64,000 nucleotides of DNA from Devosia sediminis (GTDB taxonomy: Bacteria > Pseudomonadota > Alphaproteobacteria > Rhizobiales > Devosiaceae): assembly GCF_016411825.1 (NCBI RefSeq), contig NZ_JAEKMH010000001.1, forward strand, positions 682,001-746,000, written 5' to 3'. Of this stretch, positions 10,674 to 19,220 are shown piece after piece (position 1 is the first letter of the stretch; each line of letters begins with the position of its first letter). A program made the translations under genes and the position numbers. Under the pieces are notes generated by a model that made no database searches, was not told the DNA's origin, and was given only the letters and a program-made list of their open reading frames with translations.

Positions 10674-10702
10674 CTGTCACGGCATTGTCACCTGAGCGTC
10701 AT
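10674..10702 (+). promoter_or_regulatory. Pho box: three direct repeats with exact 11-base period
   Basis: CTGTCAC at 10674, TTGTCAC at 10685 and GCGTCAT at 10696 are spaced exactly 11 bases apart, the arrangement of PhoB binding units (consensus CTGTCAT with four-base linkers). They point toward the phytase-like gene, whose ATG is 56 bases beyond the last unit, with an AT-rich TAATCG around 10724 as a possible -10. This is the layout of a PhoB-activated promoter, expected to fire under phosphate starvation. Confidence 0.78.
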
Positions 10703-10757
10703 CCAACTGTTTTGCCGCCCGCCTAATCGGGGCCCGCATCATTCCGGGGGACCCACC

Positions 10758-12938
10758 ATGATTGCCCAAAAGCGTCTTGCTGCGCTCAGCGCGGCCCTGC
10801 TTCTTTCCACGGCCGGCGTTCAGGCCGCACCCTATTTCAATCGTATTGCCAGCTTCGCCGTCGCGCTCAATACGCCCGAGCTTGAAGTCGGCGCCGAAGA
10901 GAATTCCGCCGAAATCATCACCGCCACCGAAGACGGCAACATGCTCGTCTATTCCAACGCGCTGGTCGGCGGCGTCGGCTTCATCGACATCACCGATGCG
11001 AGCGCACCCAAGGCCGACGGCTTTGTCCACCTGGATGGCGGTCCCACCTCGGTCGCTGTGATCGGCGAAAAGGTGCTGGTCACCGTCGACACGACCGAAG
11101 ATTTCACCGCCCCAACCGGCTATCTGTCGATCATCGACATCACCACCAGGGAAATCGAGGCGACCTGCGATCTCGGTGGCCAGCCCGACGCTATTGCCAA
11201 GAACCACGACGGTTCGCTGATCGCCATTTCGATGGAAAATCAGCGCGATGAGGACGTTGGTGATGGCGGCCTGCCGCAATTGCCGAGCGGCAACATCACC
11301 TTCTTCGACGTCGCCGAGGGTGGCACGGTCGATTGCGGCACGCTGCGCGTCACCGAACTGGCCGGCATTGCCGACGTTGCGGGTGAAGATGCCGAGCCTG
11401 AATATACCGATTTCAACGGCGCCAACGAACTGGCCGTCACACTCCAGGAAAACAACCACATCGTCATCATCGATGGCGAAACCGGCGAAGTCACCTCCGA
11501 CTTCTCGGCCGGTTCGGTGACGCTGGAAAACATCGATGCCACCGAAGACGGGCGCCTGAGCTTCTCCGAAACCCAGGCTGACCGCGTTCGCGAACCAGAC
11601 GCCGTGCAGTGGCTGGATGACGACCGCATCGTCATCGCCAATGAAGGCGACTGGAACGGCGGTTCGCGCGGCTTCACCATCTTCAGCAAGGATGGCACCG
11701 AGCTCTACGAATCTGGCCCATCGATGGAATATATCGCCGCCCAGCTCGGCCACTATCCCGAAGGCCGTTCCGACGCCAAGGGCGTCGAGCCCGAAGGCAT
11801 GGAAGTGGGCACCTATGGCGAAGACACGCTGATTTTCGTCAACCAGGAGCGCTCCTCGCTCGTCGCCATCTACAAGGATACCGGCGCCGATCCGGAATAT
11901 ATCCAGTCGCTGCCCTCGGGTGTTGGCCCGGAAGGCGCGCTGGCCATCCCGGACCGCAATCTCTATGTCACCGCCAACGAGACCGACCTCAGCGTCGATG
12001 GACTTGCCGGCGCCCATGTCATGATCTTCGAGCGTCAAGATGTCGACGCGCCTGCTTATCCGCAGATCATGTCCGACATGGATGAAAATGGCCTGCCGAT
12101 CGGCTGGGCCGCCCTTTCCGGCGCCGTTGCCACCGAGCCGGACAAGCTGTTCGCCGTCAGCGACAGCGCTTTCGTTGAAGCCGCGATCTACGAGATCGAC
12201 GCCACGGCCTCCCCGGCCAGGATCGTCAAGAAGACCGTCGTCACCCGTGACGGCGCTCCGGCCGAATCCCTCGATCTCGAAGGCATCACCTCGGATGGCA
12301 ATGGCGGCTTCTGGCTGGCTTCGGAAGGTGATACCGAGGAAGACATCCCGCATGGCCTCGTCCATGTCGATGCCGATGGCGCCATCATCGAGGAAGTGGC
12401 CTTCCCCGAAGCCCTTCTCGCCCATGAAATCCGTTCGGCCAGCGAAGGCGTGACCGCCATCGGCACCGGCGACGACATGACCCTCTGGATCGCCATCCAG
12501 CGCGAATGGAAGGATGACGAGAAGGGCTTCGTGAAGCTCGTTTCCTACAAGCCCTCTACCAAGGAATGGGGCGCGGTGCGCTACAAGCTCGAAGCCCCCA
12601 CTGCCGGCTGGGTCGGCCTTTCGGAAATCACTGTCCACGGTGACCACGTCTATATCATCGAGCGTGACAACCAGATCGCCGAGCGCGCTACGCTCAAGGC
12701 CATCTACCGCGTCCCGGTCAGCGAGCTGGTTCCGGCCGAGCTCGGTGGCGACTTGCCCACCGTCAGCAAAGAACTGGTGCGCGACCTGATCCCTGATCTT
12801 GCCGCAAACAACGGCTATGTCGTCGACAAGGTCGAAAGCCTCGCCATCGACGCCGACGGCAAGGCCTATGTGATCACCGACAACGACGGTGTCGATGACA
12901 GCTCGGGCGAAACCTTCTTCTGGACCTTCAACCTCTAG
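10758..12938 (+). CDS. Exported phytase-esterase-like protein with beta-propeller N-terminal half
   Basis: The 726-residue product starts with a signal peptide (ending GVQAAP). Its first half looks like the seven-bladed 'choice-of-anchor I' type propeller (repeated LVYSNALVGGVGFIDI, GYLSIIDI, NHIVIIDGETGEV, RIVIANEGDWNGG), and residues from about 430 on match the esterase-like activity of phytase family (PF13449): SLDLEGITSDGNGGFWLASE, then AGWVGLSEITVHGDHVYIIERDNQ and VESLAIDADGKAYVITDNDGVDDSSGE. Such proteins are thought to hydrolyse phosphate esters or to bind metals outside the membrane. The Pho box upstream fits a role in scavenging organic phosphate. The exact substrate is unknown. Confidence 0.88.
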   Translation: MIAQKRLAALSAALLLSTAGVQAAPYFNRIASFAVALNTPELEVGAEENSAEIITATEDGNMLVYSNALVGGVGFIDITDASAPKADGFVHLDGGPTSVAVIGEKVLVTVDTTEDFTAPTGYLSIIDITTREIEATCDLGGQPDAIAKNHDGSLIAISMENQRDEDVGDGGLPQLPSGNITFFDVAEGGTVDCGTLRVTELAGIADVAGEDAEPEYTDFNGANELAVTLQENNHIVIIDGETGEVTSDFSAGSVTLENIDATEDGRLSFSETQADRVREPDAVQWLDDDRIVIANEGDWNGGSRGFTIFSKDGTELYESGPSMEYIAAQLGHYPEGRSDAKGVEPEGMEVGTYGEDTLIFVNQERSSLVAIYKDTGADPEYIQSLPSGVGPEGALAIPDRNLYVTANETDLSVDGLAGAHVMIFERQDVDAPAYPQIMSDMDENGLPIGWAALSGAVATEPDKLFAVSDSAFVEAAIYEIDATASPARIVKKTVVTRDGAPAESLDLEGITSDGNGGFWLASEGDTEEDIPHGLVHVDADGAIIEEVAFPEALLAHEIRSASEGVTAIGTGDDMTLWIAIQREWKDDEKGFVKLVSYKPSTKEWGAVRYKLEAPTAGWVGLSEITVHGDHVYIIERDNQIAERATLKAIYRVPVSELVPAELGGDLPTVSKELVRDLIPDLAANNGYVVDKVESLAIDADGKAYVITDNDGVDDSSGETFFWTFNL

Positions 12939-12978
12939 GGTCCAGCCCAGACCAGGTCACCTCCCTTGACCTTGATGG

Positions 12979-13010
12979 ACGGCCGGGCACCTGCCCGGCC
13001 GTTTGCATTT
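12979..13010 (+). terminator. Terminator between the phytase-like gene and the Tudor-like gene
   Basis: An 11-base-pair GC-rich stem (ACGGCCGGGCA with TGCCCGGCCGT, loop CC) is followed by TTGCATTTT. It lies between convergent genes and closes the phytase-like transcript. Confidence 0.8.
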
Positions 13011-13015
13011 TCGCC

Positions 13016-13390
13016 TCAGCGAGAGCGGCACATGGCGGTCTGCGTGGTTTCGCGGTCACCATCGTCATAGTCGATGTTGAGGCGCTTGCCGTTGGCTGCT
13101 GCAATCGTGCCGGGGTACCAGGTGCCGGCCCCTTTCCAGTTGCAATCGACACGCGTGCCTGCCGCCCAATTGTAGGGGCGGATCGCGCGCGACGAGACAG
13201 TCTCCACGTCGCCGTCGTCGTAGTGGATGGTGTAATTTTTGCCGGCCGCTTCCGCGATCACGCCGGCAAACCAGTAGCCAGTGTTCTGGTAGTTGGCGAG
13301 CACCCGGTCGCCCGCCGATTGGGCGAGGGCGGAGCCAGTGGCAAATCCGAGAAGTAATAACGCGGTTGTGGCGAGTAGAAAGGGACGCAT
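13016..13390 (-). CDS. Exported protein with two Tudor/agenet-like repeats
   Basis: The 124-residue product has a signal peptide (MRPFLLATTALLLLGFATG through ALAQ) and then almost nothing but two tandem repeats: GDRVLANYQNTGYWFAGVIA with YTIHYDDGDVETV, and GTRVDCNWKGAGTWYPGTIA with LNIDYDDGDRETT. This W-x-(A/P)G-x-I...(Y)DDGD pattern is that of Tudor/agenet barrels, more familiar in eukaryotic chromatin proteins; here they are exported. The ATG at 13390 is where the signal peptide starts; the frame is open further upstream without protein-like content. The ligand is unknown. Confidence 0.8.
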   Translation of the reverse strand: MRPFLLATTALLLLGFATGSALAQSAGDRVLANYQNTGYWFAGVIAEAAGKNYTIHYDDGDVETVSSRAIRPYNWAAGTRVDCNWKGAGTWYPGTIAAANGKRLNIDYDDGDRETTQTAMCRSR

Positions 13391-13663
13391 TGTTTTCTCC
13401 AGAACGGCCCGGCACTGGGCGGGTGACAATGCATACGAAGAGGAAAATGCCGTAGCAACGGTTCTGTTTGGACGTTGCAGAAGATCGCGGCTCCAGGGGA
13501 TCCCTGCTGCCGCGCAGCCCTCGGCTTGACTGATGGCCACCGTCCCCGTCGCAGCCCGTGGCGATCCGGCTGTTTCCTTTGCTCAAAAGCCCCGGAGGCG
13601 GCTTGCGCAACACTCGCATCTGCCTACACTCACACCGTTTTCAGCCGGGGCAGATCAGGCACA

Positions 13664-16600
13664 GTGCTCAATCGCATCTATATCGTGGTCGGCATCTTCG
13701 CCATCGTGGTGCTGGCCGGCGCATTTCTCGCGCCGCGCTTCATACAGTGGGGCGACTATCGCGATCGGATGGAAGTGCTGGCCACCGGTGTGCTGGGCGC
13801 CGATGTGACGATTCGCGGCGATATTTCCTTCTCGCTGCTGCCCAGTCCACGCCTTGCCTTTACCGATGTCGTTGTCGGGGATGCCGAATTCCCGGCCGCG
13901 ACGGTGGGCGCCGTCGAGGCCGAATTCGTGCTGATGGACTTTTTGCGTGATATCTACACTGTCACGGCGCTCAACCTGCAGACGCCGGTAGTCTACCTGA
14001 CGCTGGACGAAAACGGCCTCCTCAACAGCGGCGTCGATCCGTCTGGTGCAGGCCCCGGCGTCGCGCTGGGGCATACACGGATCGCCAATGGCAGTATCCG
14101 GCTCGAAGACCTGCGCTCGGCCGAGACCTTTGCCATCACCCGTCTCGACGGGGAATTGCGCCTGGCGAGTCTCGTCGGGCCGTTCCAGTTCCAGGGCGGG
14201 GCTGACTACGGGGGCACCCGCTATGACCTCCGCATCAATTCCGGCACGGCCGATGCGGAAGGCAATACGCGGGTCACGAGCTTCATCCGTGAGGCGCTCG
14301 GCGCCTTCTCGCTCAATACCGATGGCACGCTGAGTACAGGCGCGGCACCCCGCTTTGCCGGCACCATGGTCTACCGGCAGGCGCCGCCCGAGGCCGAGCG
14401 CGCCGACGAGATCCGTGGCGACCTCGTCCTTGAAAGCGAGCTGACGGCCAATACCGATCGCATCGTGCTGACCGGCTATACCCTGCGCCCCGACGAGAAC
14501 CGCGCCGGTATGCGCCTTACCGGGGCCGCCAGCATCCGCCTGGGCGAACGCCGCAGCTTCGACGCGGTGGTATCGGGAGGGGTGTTCTCGCTGCCGCCGC
14601 GTGACGCGACCGAGGTCGCAAGCGAACTGCCTTATGACTTCGTGCGCATGCTGTCCGAAATCCCCGCGCCGCCAATTCCGCCTATGCCTGGTCGCCTCGG
14701 CATCGATCTGGCCGAAATCGGGCTGCGCGGCTTTGCGCTGCGCGAAGTGCGCGTCGATGCCACCACCGACAGCACAAACTGGACATTGGAGCAGGCTGTG
14801 GCGCGCCTGCCGGGTGAAAGTGAACTGCGGCTTTCCGGCACGCTGGCCAATGAGGCCGGCACTGTCGGCTTCCTCGGCGACGCCAGTATCGCTGCGGGCC
14901 GGCTCCAGGCGCTGTCGCAGCTCTGGAAGCGGCCGATCGAAAACAATCCGCTTTTCAACATGGCCGGCTCCCTCACGGGGCGGGTAATGCTGGCTGGCGA
15001 CGCTTTCGGGCTCAGCAATGGACGCCTGGTGCTCGATGGGCAGGAACACGGTTTCGAATTGCGCATCGGTTTCGGCGCCGAGCCGCGGCTCGATACGGTG
15101 CTGACCCTGGGCAGCCTCGACGCGCAGCGTACGGCCGCGCTGCTGGCACTGGTCCCCGATGTGGCCAGCGACACCAATTTCGGCATCAGCTTCCCCGATG
15201 GCAGTTTCTCCATTACCGCGGCGCAGGTCGATGTGTTGGGCCTGCCGGCGATGGACCTCGTGGCCGAAGCGCAATGGTCGCCCGAGGCCATTCGCTTCTC
15301 TCGCCTTGCCGCCGGCGATTGGGGCGGCGTCTCGCTCGGCTCGACGGCACGCTTTTCCGGCACCCTGACCGCGCCGCGGGTCACCGGCTCCGGCCAGCTC
15401 GCCGTCGCGACGGCAGACGCACCGGGCCTTGCGCTGATATACGAAAGGGCCGGCATTCCCGCAGGTTGGCAGCAGGGGTTGGCGGGCGTCTTCCCGGCCG
15501 ACCTCCAGTTCATTCTCGCCGATGCCGATAGCGGTTCGGGCCAGGTGTTTACCCTGGGCGGCGATGCCGGCGACACGGCGCTCGACCTGCGGCTCGAAAT
15601 GGCGGCGGGGCTGCCGGGGCTTGCCACCGACGACATGCGCCTCGTGGTGTCGCTCGAGGCGCAGGACGGCGCTGCGGCTCTGGCGCAGTTTGGCTGGCAG
15701 GGTGCTCCGCTTTTTGCCGGCGACGACGGGTTGGTGGCGAGCCTTTTTGCCGAGGGCGGACTCGACGACGGCTTCGATGCGCGCCTCGCGCTCAGCCAGG
15801 GCGGGCAGTCGCTGAGCTATTTTGGCGGTCTTGAACTTGCGGATGATGGAACGGTCACCGGCGAGGGTACGGTGGACGTGTTGCTCGACCAGGCTTCCGG
15901 TCTTGCCGCGCTGGCGGGCGCGGGGAGCGCCACGCTGCCCGGCCTCGAGGCCAGTGCCGGCATCCGCTTTGAGGGCGTCAGGAGCCTGGCGCTTGACAGC
16001 ATTTCGGGGGTTGCCGGCAATATCGGTTTCGGCGGCGATATCGCCATGGATCGCGTCGGGCAACTGCCCGGCTTTGCCGGCCAGATCACCGCCGACAGCC
16101 TCGATGTATCGGGCATTGCCGCCGCTCTCTTCGGGGCAGAAGCACTGATCGGCACAGCCGAGGGCGTGTGGCCGGAAGGGCCGCTGGCCGTCGACACGAC
16201 CCGGCGCCCGTCGCGCGGCGACCTGGTCATCAGCGCCGGGCGATTGACCGCCAATGGCGCGCCGCTCATGGGCCAGCCCAGCTTCAACTATGTCTGGAAT
16301 CCCGAGGCAATGTCGCTCAAGAACTTCTCGAGCGAGATCGGCGGCGGCACACTGACGCTCAGCCTTGACCATTGCTGCGCCGGGACCCTGTCGCAACGTA
16401 CCGTTTCCGGCCAGGCCAGCCTTGCCGGCGTCGACATCGATGCCATCGCCCCGCCGGAAGTCGCCGCGAGCCTGGCGGGCCTGGTGGACGGTGGCGTGCG
16501 GTTCGAGGGCACCGGGGCCAGCCTTGCTGAAGTCATGGCCAATATGACCGGCGAGGGGAATTTCGCCATTGCCGACTTTGCCGTCGAAGCCCTGTCGCCG

Positions 16601-17302
16601 GAGGTCTATCCGGCGATCGCACGCCTTGAAGACGTCCTCAATACCGAGGCCGACGCGCTCGAAACGCTGATCAGCCTGGCCCTTTCCCAGGCGCAGTTCA
16701 CCGCCGATGCGGCCCAGGGCGCCTTCACAATTGCCGGGGGTACGCTGCGCCTCGCCAACTTCATCGTCGAAGGGGACGGCGCGCGGCTCGCTGGCAGTCT
16801 GGACATGCTGCTGGAAACGCTCGGCCTCGACGGACGCTTCGTGATGACGCCGCGCGATTTCGCCGATGCCGAGGGCCTCGTGCAGCCGGACCTGGCCCGC
16901 ATCATTCTCGCGGTCACCGGCACGGTTATCGGGCCGCAGGTCAGTGTCGATTTTTCAGAGATCGTGGCGGCCATTCTGGTGCGCGCCAATGAGCTCGAAG
17001 TCGACCGGCTCGAAACCCTGCGCCTCGAAGATGAGGCCCGCCAGCGCGCCGCGGCGCAGGAACGCAATCGCCTGATCGAGGAGCAGCGCCGTCGCGCCGA
17101 GGCAGCGCGGCTGGAGGAATTGCGCCGCCTCGAAGAGGAACTGGACCGGGTCGACGTGCCCCCCGAACTCTCCACGCCACAGCCCGCGCCGGCGGAACCG
17201 TCGACACCGACGGGCCCGCTCAACCTCGGCTTCCAGCCCGGCGTCAACCAGCCCATCGGCGCGCCTGTCAACGAACCGATTCAGCTCTTTCCGAGCCCTT
17301 AG
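13664..17302 (+). CDS. AsmA family protein, large, inner-membrane anchored
   Basis: The product is 1212 residues from a GTG start at 13664. One N-terminal membrane anchor (IYIVVGIFAIVVLAGAFLAP) precedes a long periplasmic beta-rich region of the AsmA/TamB type (VTIRGDISFSLLPSPRLAF is the typical AsmA opening), including an AsmA_2-like C-terminal part (GEGNFAIADFAVEAL; GRFVMTPRDFADAEG). The tail is a charged coiled coil (residues about 1105-1160, rich in E/R) followed by a proline-rich end. AsmA-family proteins help move lipids between the membranes. I preferred GTG 13664 since the membrane anchor begins two residues later; the 63 codons before it look non-coding. Confidence 0.88.
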   Translation: MLNRIYIVVGIFAIVVLAGAFLAPRFIQWGDYRDRMEVLATGVLGADVTIRGDISFSLLPSPRLAFTDVVVGDAEFPAATVGAVEAEFVLMDFLRDIYTVTALNLQTPVVYLTLDENGLLNSGVDPSGAGPGVALGHTRIANGSIRLEDLRSAETFAITRLDGELRLASLVGPFQFQGGADYGGTRYDLRINSGTADAEGNTRVTSFIREALGAFSLNTDGTLSTGAAPRFAGTMVYRQAPPEAERADEIRGDLVLESELTANTDRIVLTGYTLRPDENRAGMRLTGAASIRLGERRSFDAVVSGGVFSLPPRDATEVASELPYDFVRMLSEIPAPPIPPMPGRLGIDLAEIGLRGFALREVRVDATTDSTNWTLEQAVARLPGESELRLSGTLANEAGTVGFLGDASIAAGRLQALSQLWKRPIENNPLFNMAGSLTGRVMLAGDAFGLSNGRLVLDGQEHGFELRIGFGAEPRLDTVLTLGSLDAQRTAALLALVPDVASDTNFGISFPDGSFSITAAQVDVLGLPAMDLVAEAQWSPEAIRFSRLAAGDWGGVSLGSTARFSGTLTAPRVTGSGQLAVATADAPGLALIYERAGIPAGWQQGLAGVFPADLQFILADADSGSGQVFTLGGDAGDTALDLRLEMAAGLPGLATDDMRLVVSLEAQDGAAALAQFGWQGAPLFAGDDGLVASLFAEGGLDDGFDARLALSQGGQSLSYFGGLELADDGTVTGEGTVDVLLDQASGLAALAGAGSATLPGLEASAGIRFEGVRSLALDSISGVAGNIGFGGDIAMDRVGQLPGFAGQITADSLDVSGIAAALFGAEALIGTAEGVWPEGPLAVDTTRRPSRGDLVISAGRLTANGAPLMGQPSFNYVWNPEAMSLKNFSSEIGGGTLTLSLDHCCAGTLSQRTVSGQASLAGVDIDAIAPPEVAASLAGLVDGGVRFEGTGASLAEVMANMTGEGNFAIADFAVEALSPEVYPAIARLEDVLNTEADALETLISLALSQAQFTADAAQGAFTIAGGTLRLANFIVEGDGARLAGSLDMLLETLGLDGRFVMTPRDFADAEGLVQPDLARIILAVTGTVIGPQVSVDFSEIVAAILVRANELEVDRLETLRLEDEARQRAAAQERNRLIEEQRRRAEAARLEELRRLEEELDRVDVPPELSTPQPAPAEPSTPTGPLNLGFQPGVNQPIGAPVNEPIQLFPSP

Positions 17303-17319
17303 CAGTTGCCCTCGCTGTG

Positions 17320-17401
17320 CCGTCCTCGGGCTTGACCCGAGCACCAGTCGGCACGGCTGCTATTTGGAAACAGGCTCTCGGATCAAATCCGAGGGCGGGA
17401 C
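17320..17401. repeat. Dispersed palindromic element, two facing copies
   Basis: CTCGGGCTTGACCCGAG faces a degenerate copy, CTCGGATCAAATCCGAG, about 40 bases away. It has the same design as the elements at 6.8 and 26.0 kb and lies between convergent genes. Confidence 0.65.
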
Positions 17402-17429
17402 GGTGTTGGGGGGAACGTGGCGTTATCGC

Positions 17430-17642
17430 CTAACGGCCCCCGCCATCCCGATACCAGGCCAGCACCGCCAGCCGCACGGCCGAGGACAAATTGGTCACCG
17501 TGCGCGTCTCGTCGATGTCGCGGATCAGCCCGGCAAGGCTCGTCTTGCGATCGGCTGCCATGGCCTCGAGACCCGACCAGAAGTCGGGCTCCAGCGCGAT
17601 CGAGGTGCGATGCCCGGCAATGGAGAAGGAGCGCTTTTCCAT
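17430..17642 (-). CDS. Ribbon-helix-helix domain protein (RHH_4 type)
   Basis: This 70-residue protein matches the RHH_4 domain (PF13467) seen widely in alphaproteobacteria: KRSFSIAGHRTSIALEPDFW is the beta-strand, and the following helices (LEAMAADRKTSLAGLIRDID; NLSSAVRLAVLAWYRD) complete the fold. RHH proteins bind DNA as dimers. It follows sspB after only 12 bases on the same strand, so the two are almost certainly one operon. No target is known. Confidence 0.88.
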   Translation of the reverse strand: MEKRSFSIAGHRTSIALEPDFWSGLEAMAADRKTSLAGLIRDIDETRTVTNLSSAVRLAVLAWYRDGGGR

Positions 17643-17654
17643 GCCGGTGGAAGA

Positions 17655-18137
17655 TCAGGGCTTCTTGCGGAAAGCGTCGAGGCTCACGACCTTTTCGCCG
17701 CTGGCCTCCGGAGCCTCGACGTCGGCCGCTTCGGCGCTGGCATCGGCTGCCTCTTCGTCGGCATCGCGCTCATCAGGCGCCGTTGCCGGATCGAACTGCA
17801 GGCCGAACTGCACGGAGGGGTCGAAGAAGCCCTTGATGGCCGAGAATGGAATATGGAGCATTTCGGGCTGGCCGTTGAAGCTCAGGCCCACTTCGAACGC
17901 AGACTCGGTGACCTTGAGGTCCCAATACTGGTTCTGCAGCACGATGGTCATTTCCTTGTCGTACTGCTTGAGCAATTCTTCCGAGAGCCGCACGCCGGGC
18001 GCGCGGGTGGCGAAGGAAATGAAGAAGTGGTGGTCTCCGGGCAGGCCGGTGCGCGAGACTTCCGCCAGCACCTTGCGCACGACGCCGCGCAGGGCTTCCT
18101 GGGCGAGAATGTCGTATCGCATGTGGTCTTCGGCCAT
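17655..18137 (-). CDS. sspB: SspB-family ClpXP adaptor (alphaproteobacterial type)
   Basis: SspB tethers ssrA-tagged proteins to the ClpXP protease. The 160-residue product has the alphaproteobacterial SspB core (MRYDILAQEALRGVVRKVL, then HFFISFATRAPGVRL and DLKVTESAFEVGLSFNGQ), a long acidic linker and a C-terminal ClpX-binding tail (EKVVSLDAFRKKP; the V-V-S-L-D-x-F-R-K is the XB-like motif). I chose ATG 18137, preceded by GAGGGG, over an earlier ATG in non-coding-looking sequence. The tmRNA gene that makes the tag lies just upstream on the same strand, and an RHH gene follows in the operon. Confidence 0.93.
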   Translation of the reverse strand: MAEDHMRYDILAQEALRGVVRKVLAEVSRTGLPGDHHFFISFATRAPGVRLSEELLKQYDKEMTIVLQNQYWDLKVTESAFEVGLSFNGQPEMLHIPFSAIKGFFDPSVQFGLQFDPATAPDERDADEEAADASAEAADVEAPEASGEKVVSLDAFRKKP

Positions 18138-18299
18138 TTTGCCCCTCGTAGACTGGTCGCGTCGGGTCGAATCCCGAACGGCCCATATCAGCCTTACGTT
18201 CCGCGATATTTCAAGGACAAAGGCCGAAGAAGCCTGCGGCAATCGGGAATTGAGTGCAGGCTTCTGTTGCCAGGTGCCTGCGAACCCCGCCTGACGCCC

Positions 18300-18572
18300 G
18301 GCTAGGAGCGGAGGACTTTAATTCCCAGTGCTAGCACCGCTTAGGCGGCGAGAGCGACCGGAGCCTTATGGTTGTCATTGGCAACTATAAGTTTTAGCCC
18401 GATAACGGCGGTACAATGCCGAGCGAAAGCACACTCTTTACGCCCTCGTCGATCCTGTTTCGTCCCCCAGTGGCTCCCCCTTGGCGGGAGGAGATGGTGG
18501 AGACGCCGGGTACTGCCCCCGGGTCCGATGGGTTTATTACAATGACAGTTTATCGCCATAGCCCTTGCGGGC
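18300..18572 (-). ncRNA. ssrA: tmRNA, circularly permuted two-piece form
   Basis: This is the split tmRNA of alphaproteobacteria, which rescues stalled ribosomes. Reading the minus strand, the acceptor piece (about 18572-18495) comes first and ends in CGTCTCC-A-CCA. A roughly 27-base spacer follows (18494-18468), then the coding piece begins at 18467 with GGGGACGAAACAGGATCGAC. The two halves pair as a seven-base acceptor stem (GGGGACG with CGTCTCC) with the G-U wobble at the third pair that alanyl-tRNA synthetase requires. The tag frame, at 18382-18341, reads ANDNHKAPVALAA and stops with TAA. The outer ends (18300 and 18572) are estimates. Confidence 0.93.
18341..18382 (-). other. tmRNA-encoded proteolysis tag (ANDNHKAPVALAA)
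   Basis: Thirteen codons plus TAA inside the coding piece of the tmRNA. It begins with the A-N-D-N used by SspB and ends with the hydrophobic A-L-A-A degron recognised by ClpX. The exact resume codon could be this GCC or one codon earlier. Confidence 0.88.
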
Positions 18573-18578
18573 ACTCCC

Positions 18579-18607
18579 TATATAGGGGACCGGTCGGCCC
18601 GATGCAA
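18579..18607 (-). promoter_or_regulatory. Promoter of the tmRNA gene
   Basis: On the minus strand, TTGCAT (18607-18602), a 17-base spacer and TATATA (18584-18579) form a good sigma-70 promoter placed to start transcription about seven bases before the acceptor piece. Confidence 0.65.
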
Positions 18608-18675
18608 ACCCGCTCGGGTCAATTCAACTCCGATTAACAGCTCTTGCCCATTCTCCCTCCGAAACGGAGGCGATC

Positions 18676-19203
18676 ATGGGCGCGACGAGTCGGAGTGTTG
18701 GGCAGCGGCGGCGGCGTCTCGGCAAGTGGCTCGGCCGCGCTTCGGTCGTGCCCACGGCCATGCTGGCCATGATGCTCGGCTCGCTGGCGGTGCTGGCCCT
18801 GCAACAGACCGAGTTCGGCCAATGGCTTGCCACGTCCACGCCCGCCGCCAATGCTGAAATCCACACCAGCTTCGCCCCCTGCGGCTCGGATCGCATCACC
18901 TGCGTCGTCGACGGCGACACATTCTGGCTCGACGGTGTCAAATACCGTATCGCCGACATCAACACGCCCGAAGTCTCATCCCCGCAATGCGCCAGCGAAG
19001 CCGACCGGGGCCGCGAGGCCGGTCTCCGCCTGGCCGAACTCCTCAACGAAGGACCCTTCACCCTCGCCCCCGCCGACCGCGACGAAGATCGCTATGGGCG
19101 GAAGCTGCGGGTAGTCGAGAGGGATGGCCGGTCCATCGGCCGGCAGCTTGTGGCCGAGGGCCTGGCGCATGAATGGCAGGGGCGAATGGAAGGGTGGTGC
19201 TGA
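18676..19203 (+). CDS. Membrane-anchored thermonuclease-like (SNase domain) protein
   Basis: The 175-residue product has one N-terminal hydrophobic segment (residues about 26-42) and then a short staphylococcal-nuclease-like OB-fold domain. Conserved active-site features are present: VVDGDTFWLDGVKYRIADINTPE carries the Asp, Arg and Glu of the catalytic centre, and EDRYGRKLRVV supplies the second Arg. It likely degrades nucleic acid outside the cytoplasm. A GGAGG motif sits ten bases before ATG 18676. It is divergent from the tmRNA gene and convergent with the SulP gene. Confidence 0.9.
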   Translation: MGATSRSVGQRRRRLGKWLGRASVVPTAMLAMMLGSLAVLALQQTEFGQWLATSTPAANAEIHTSFAPCGSDRITCVVDGDTFWLDGVKYRIADINTPEVSSPQCASEADRGREAGLRLAELLNEGPFTLAPADRDEDRYGRKLRVVERDGRSIGRQLVAEGLAHEWQGRMEGWC

Positions 19204-19220
19204 AGGGGAGGTGGTCCCCG

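Noticed and set aside
10552..10680. 43-codon N-terminal extension of the UvrD-type helicase.
   Set aside because: The sequence is not helicase-like and overlaps the first Pho-box unit; MAENTPLP at 10551 is a better start.
10677..12647. A 656-codon open frame on the minus strand across the phytase-like gene.
   Set aside because: It mirrors codon structure of the plus-strand gene, which has a signal peptide and recognised domains; the antisense product is low-complexity G/D/H/R-rich, an artefact of high GC content.
13655..16396. A 913-codon minus-strand frame opposite the AsmA gene.
   Set aside because: Shadow frame of high-GC coding DNA; no signal, domain or ribosome binding site.
18160..18180. 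GGGTCGAATCCC, which looks like a tRNA T-arm, just before sspB.
   Set aside because: No acceptor, D or anticodon arms can be drawn around it; probably chance.
18430..18640. A 73-codon plus-strand frame across the tmRNA gene.
   Set aside because: The stretch is explained by the tmRNA acceptor and coding pieces on the other strand.
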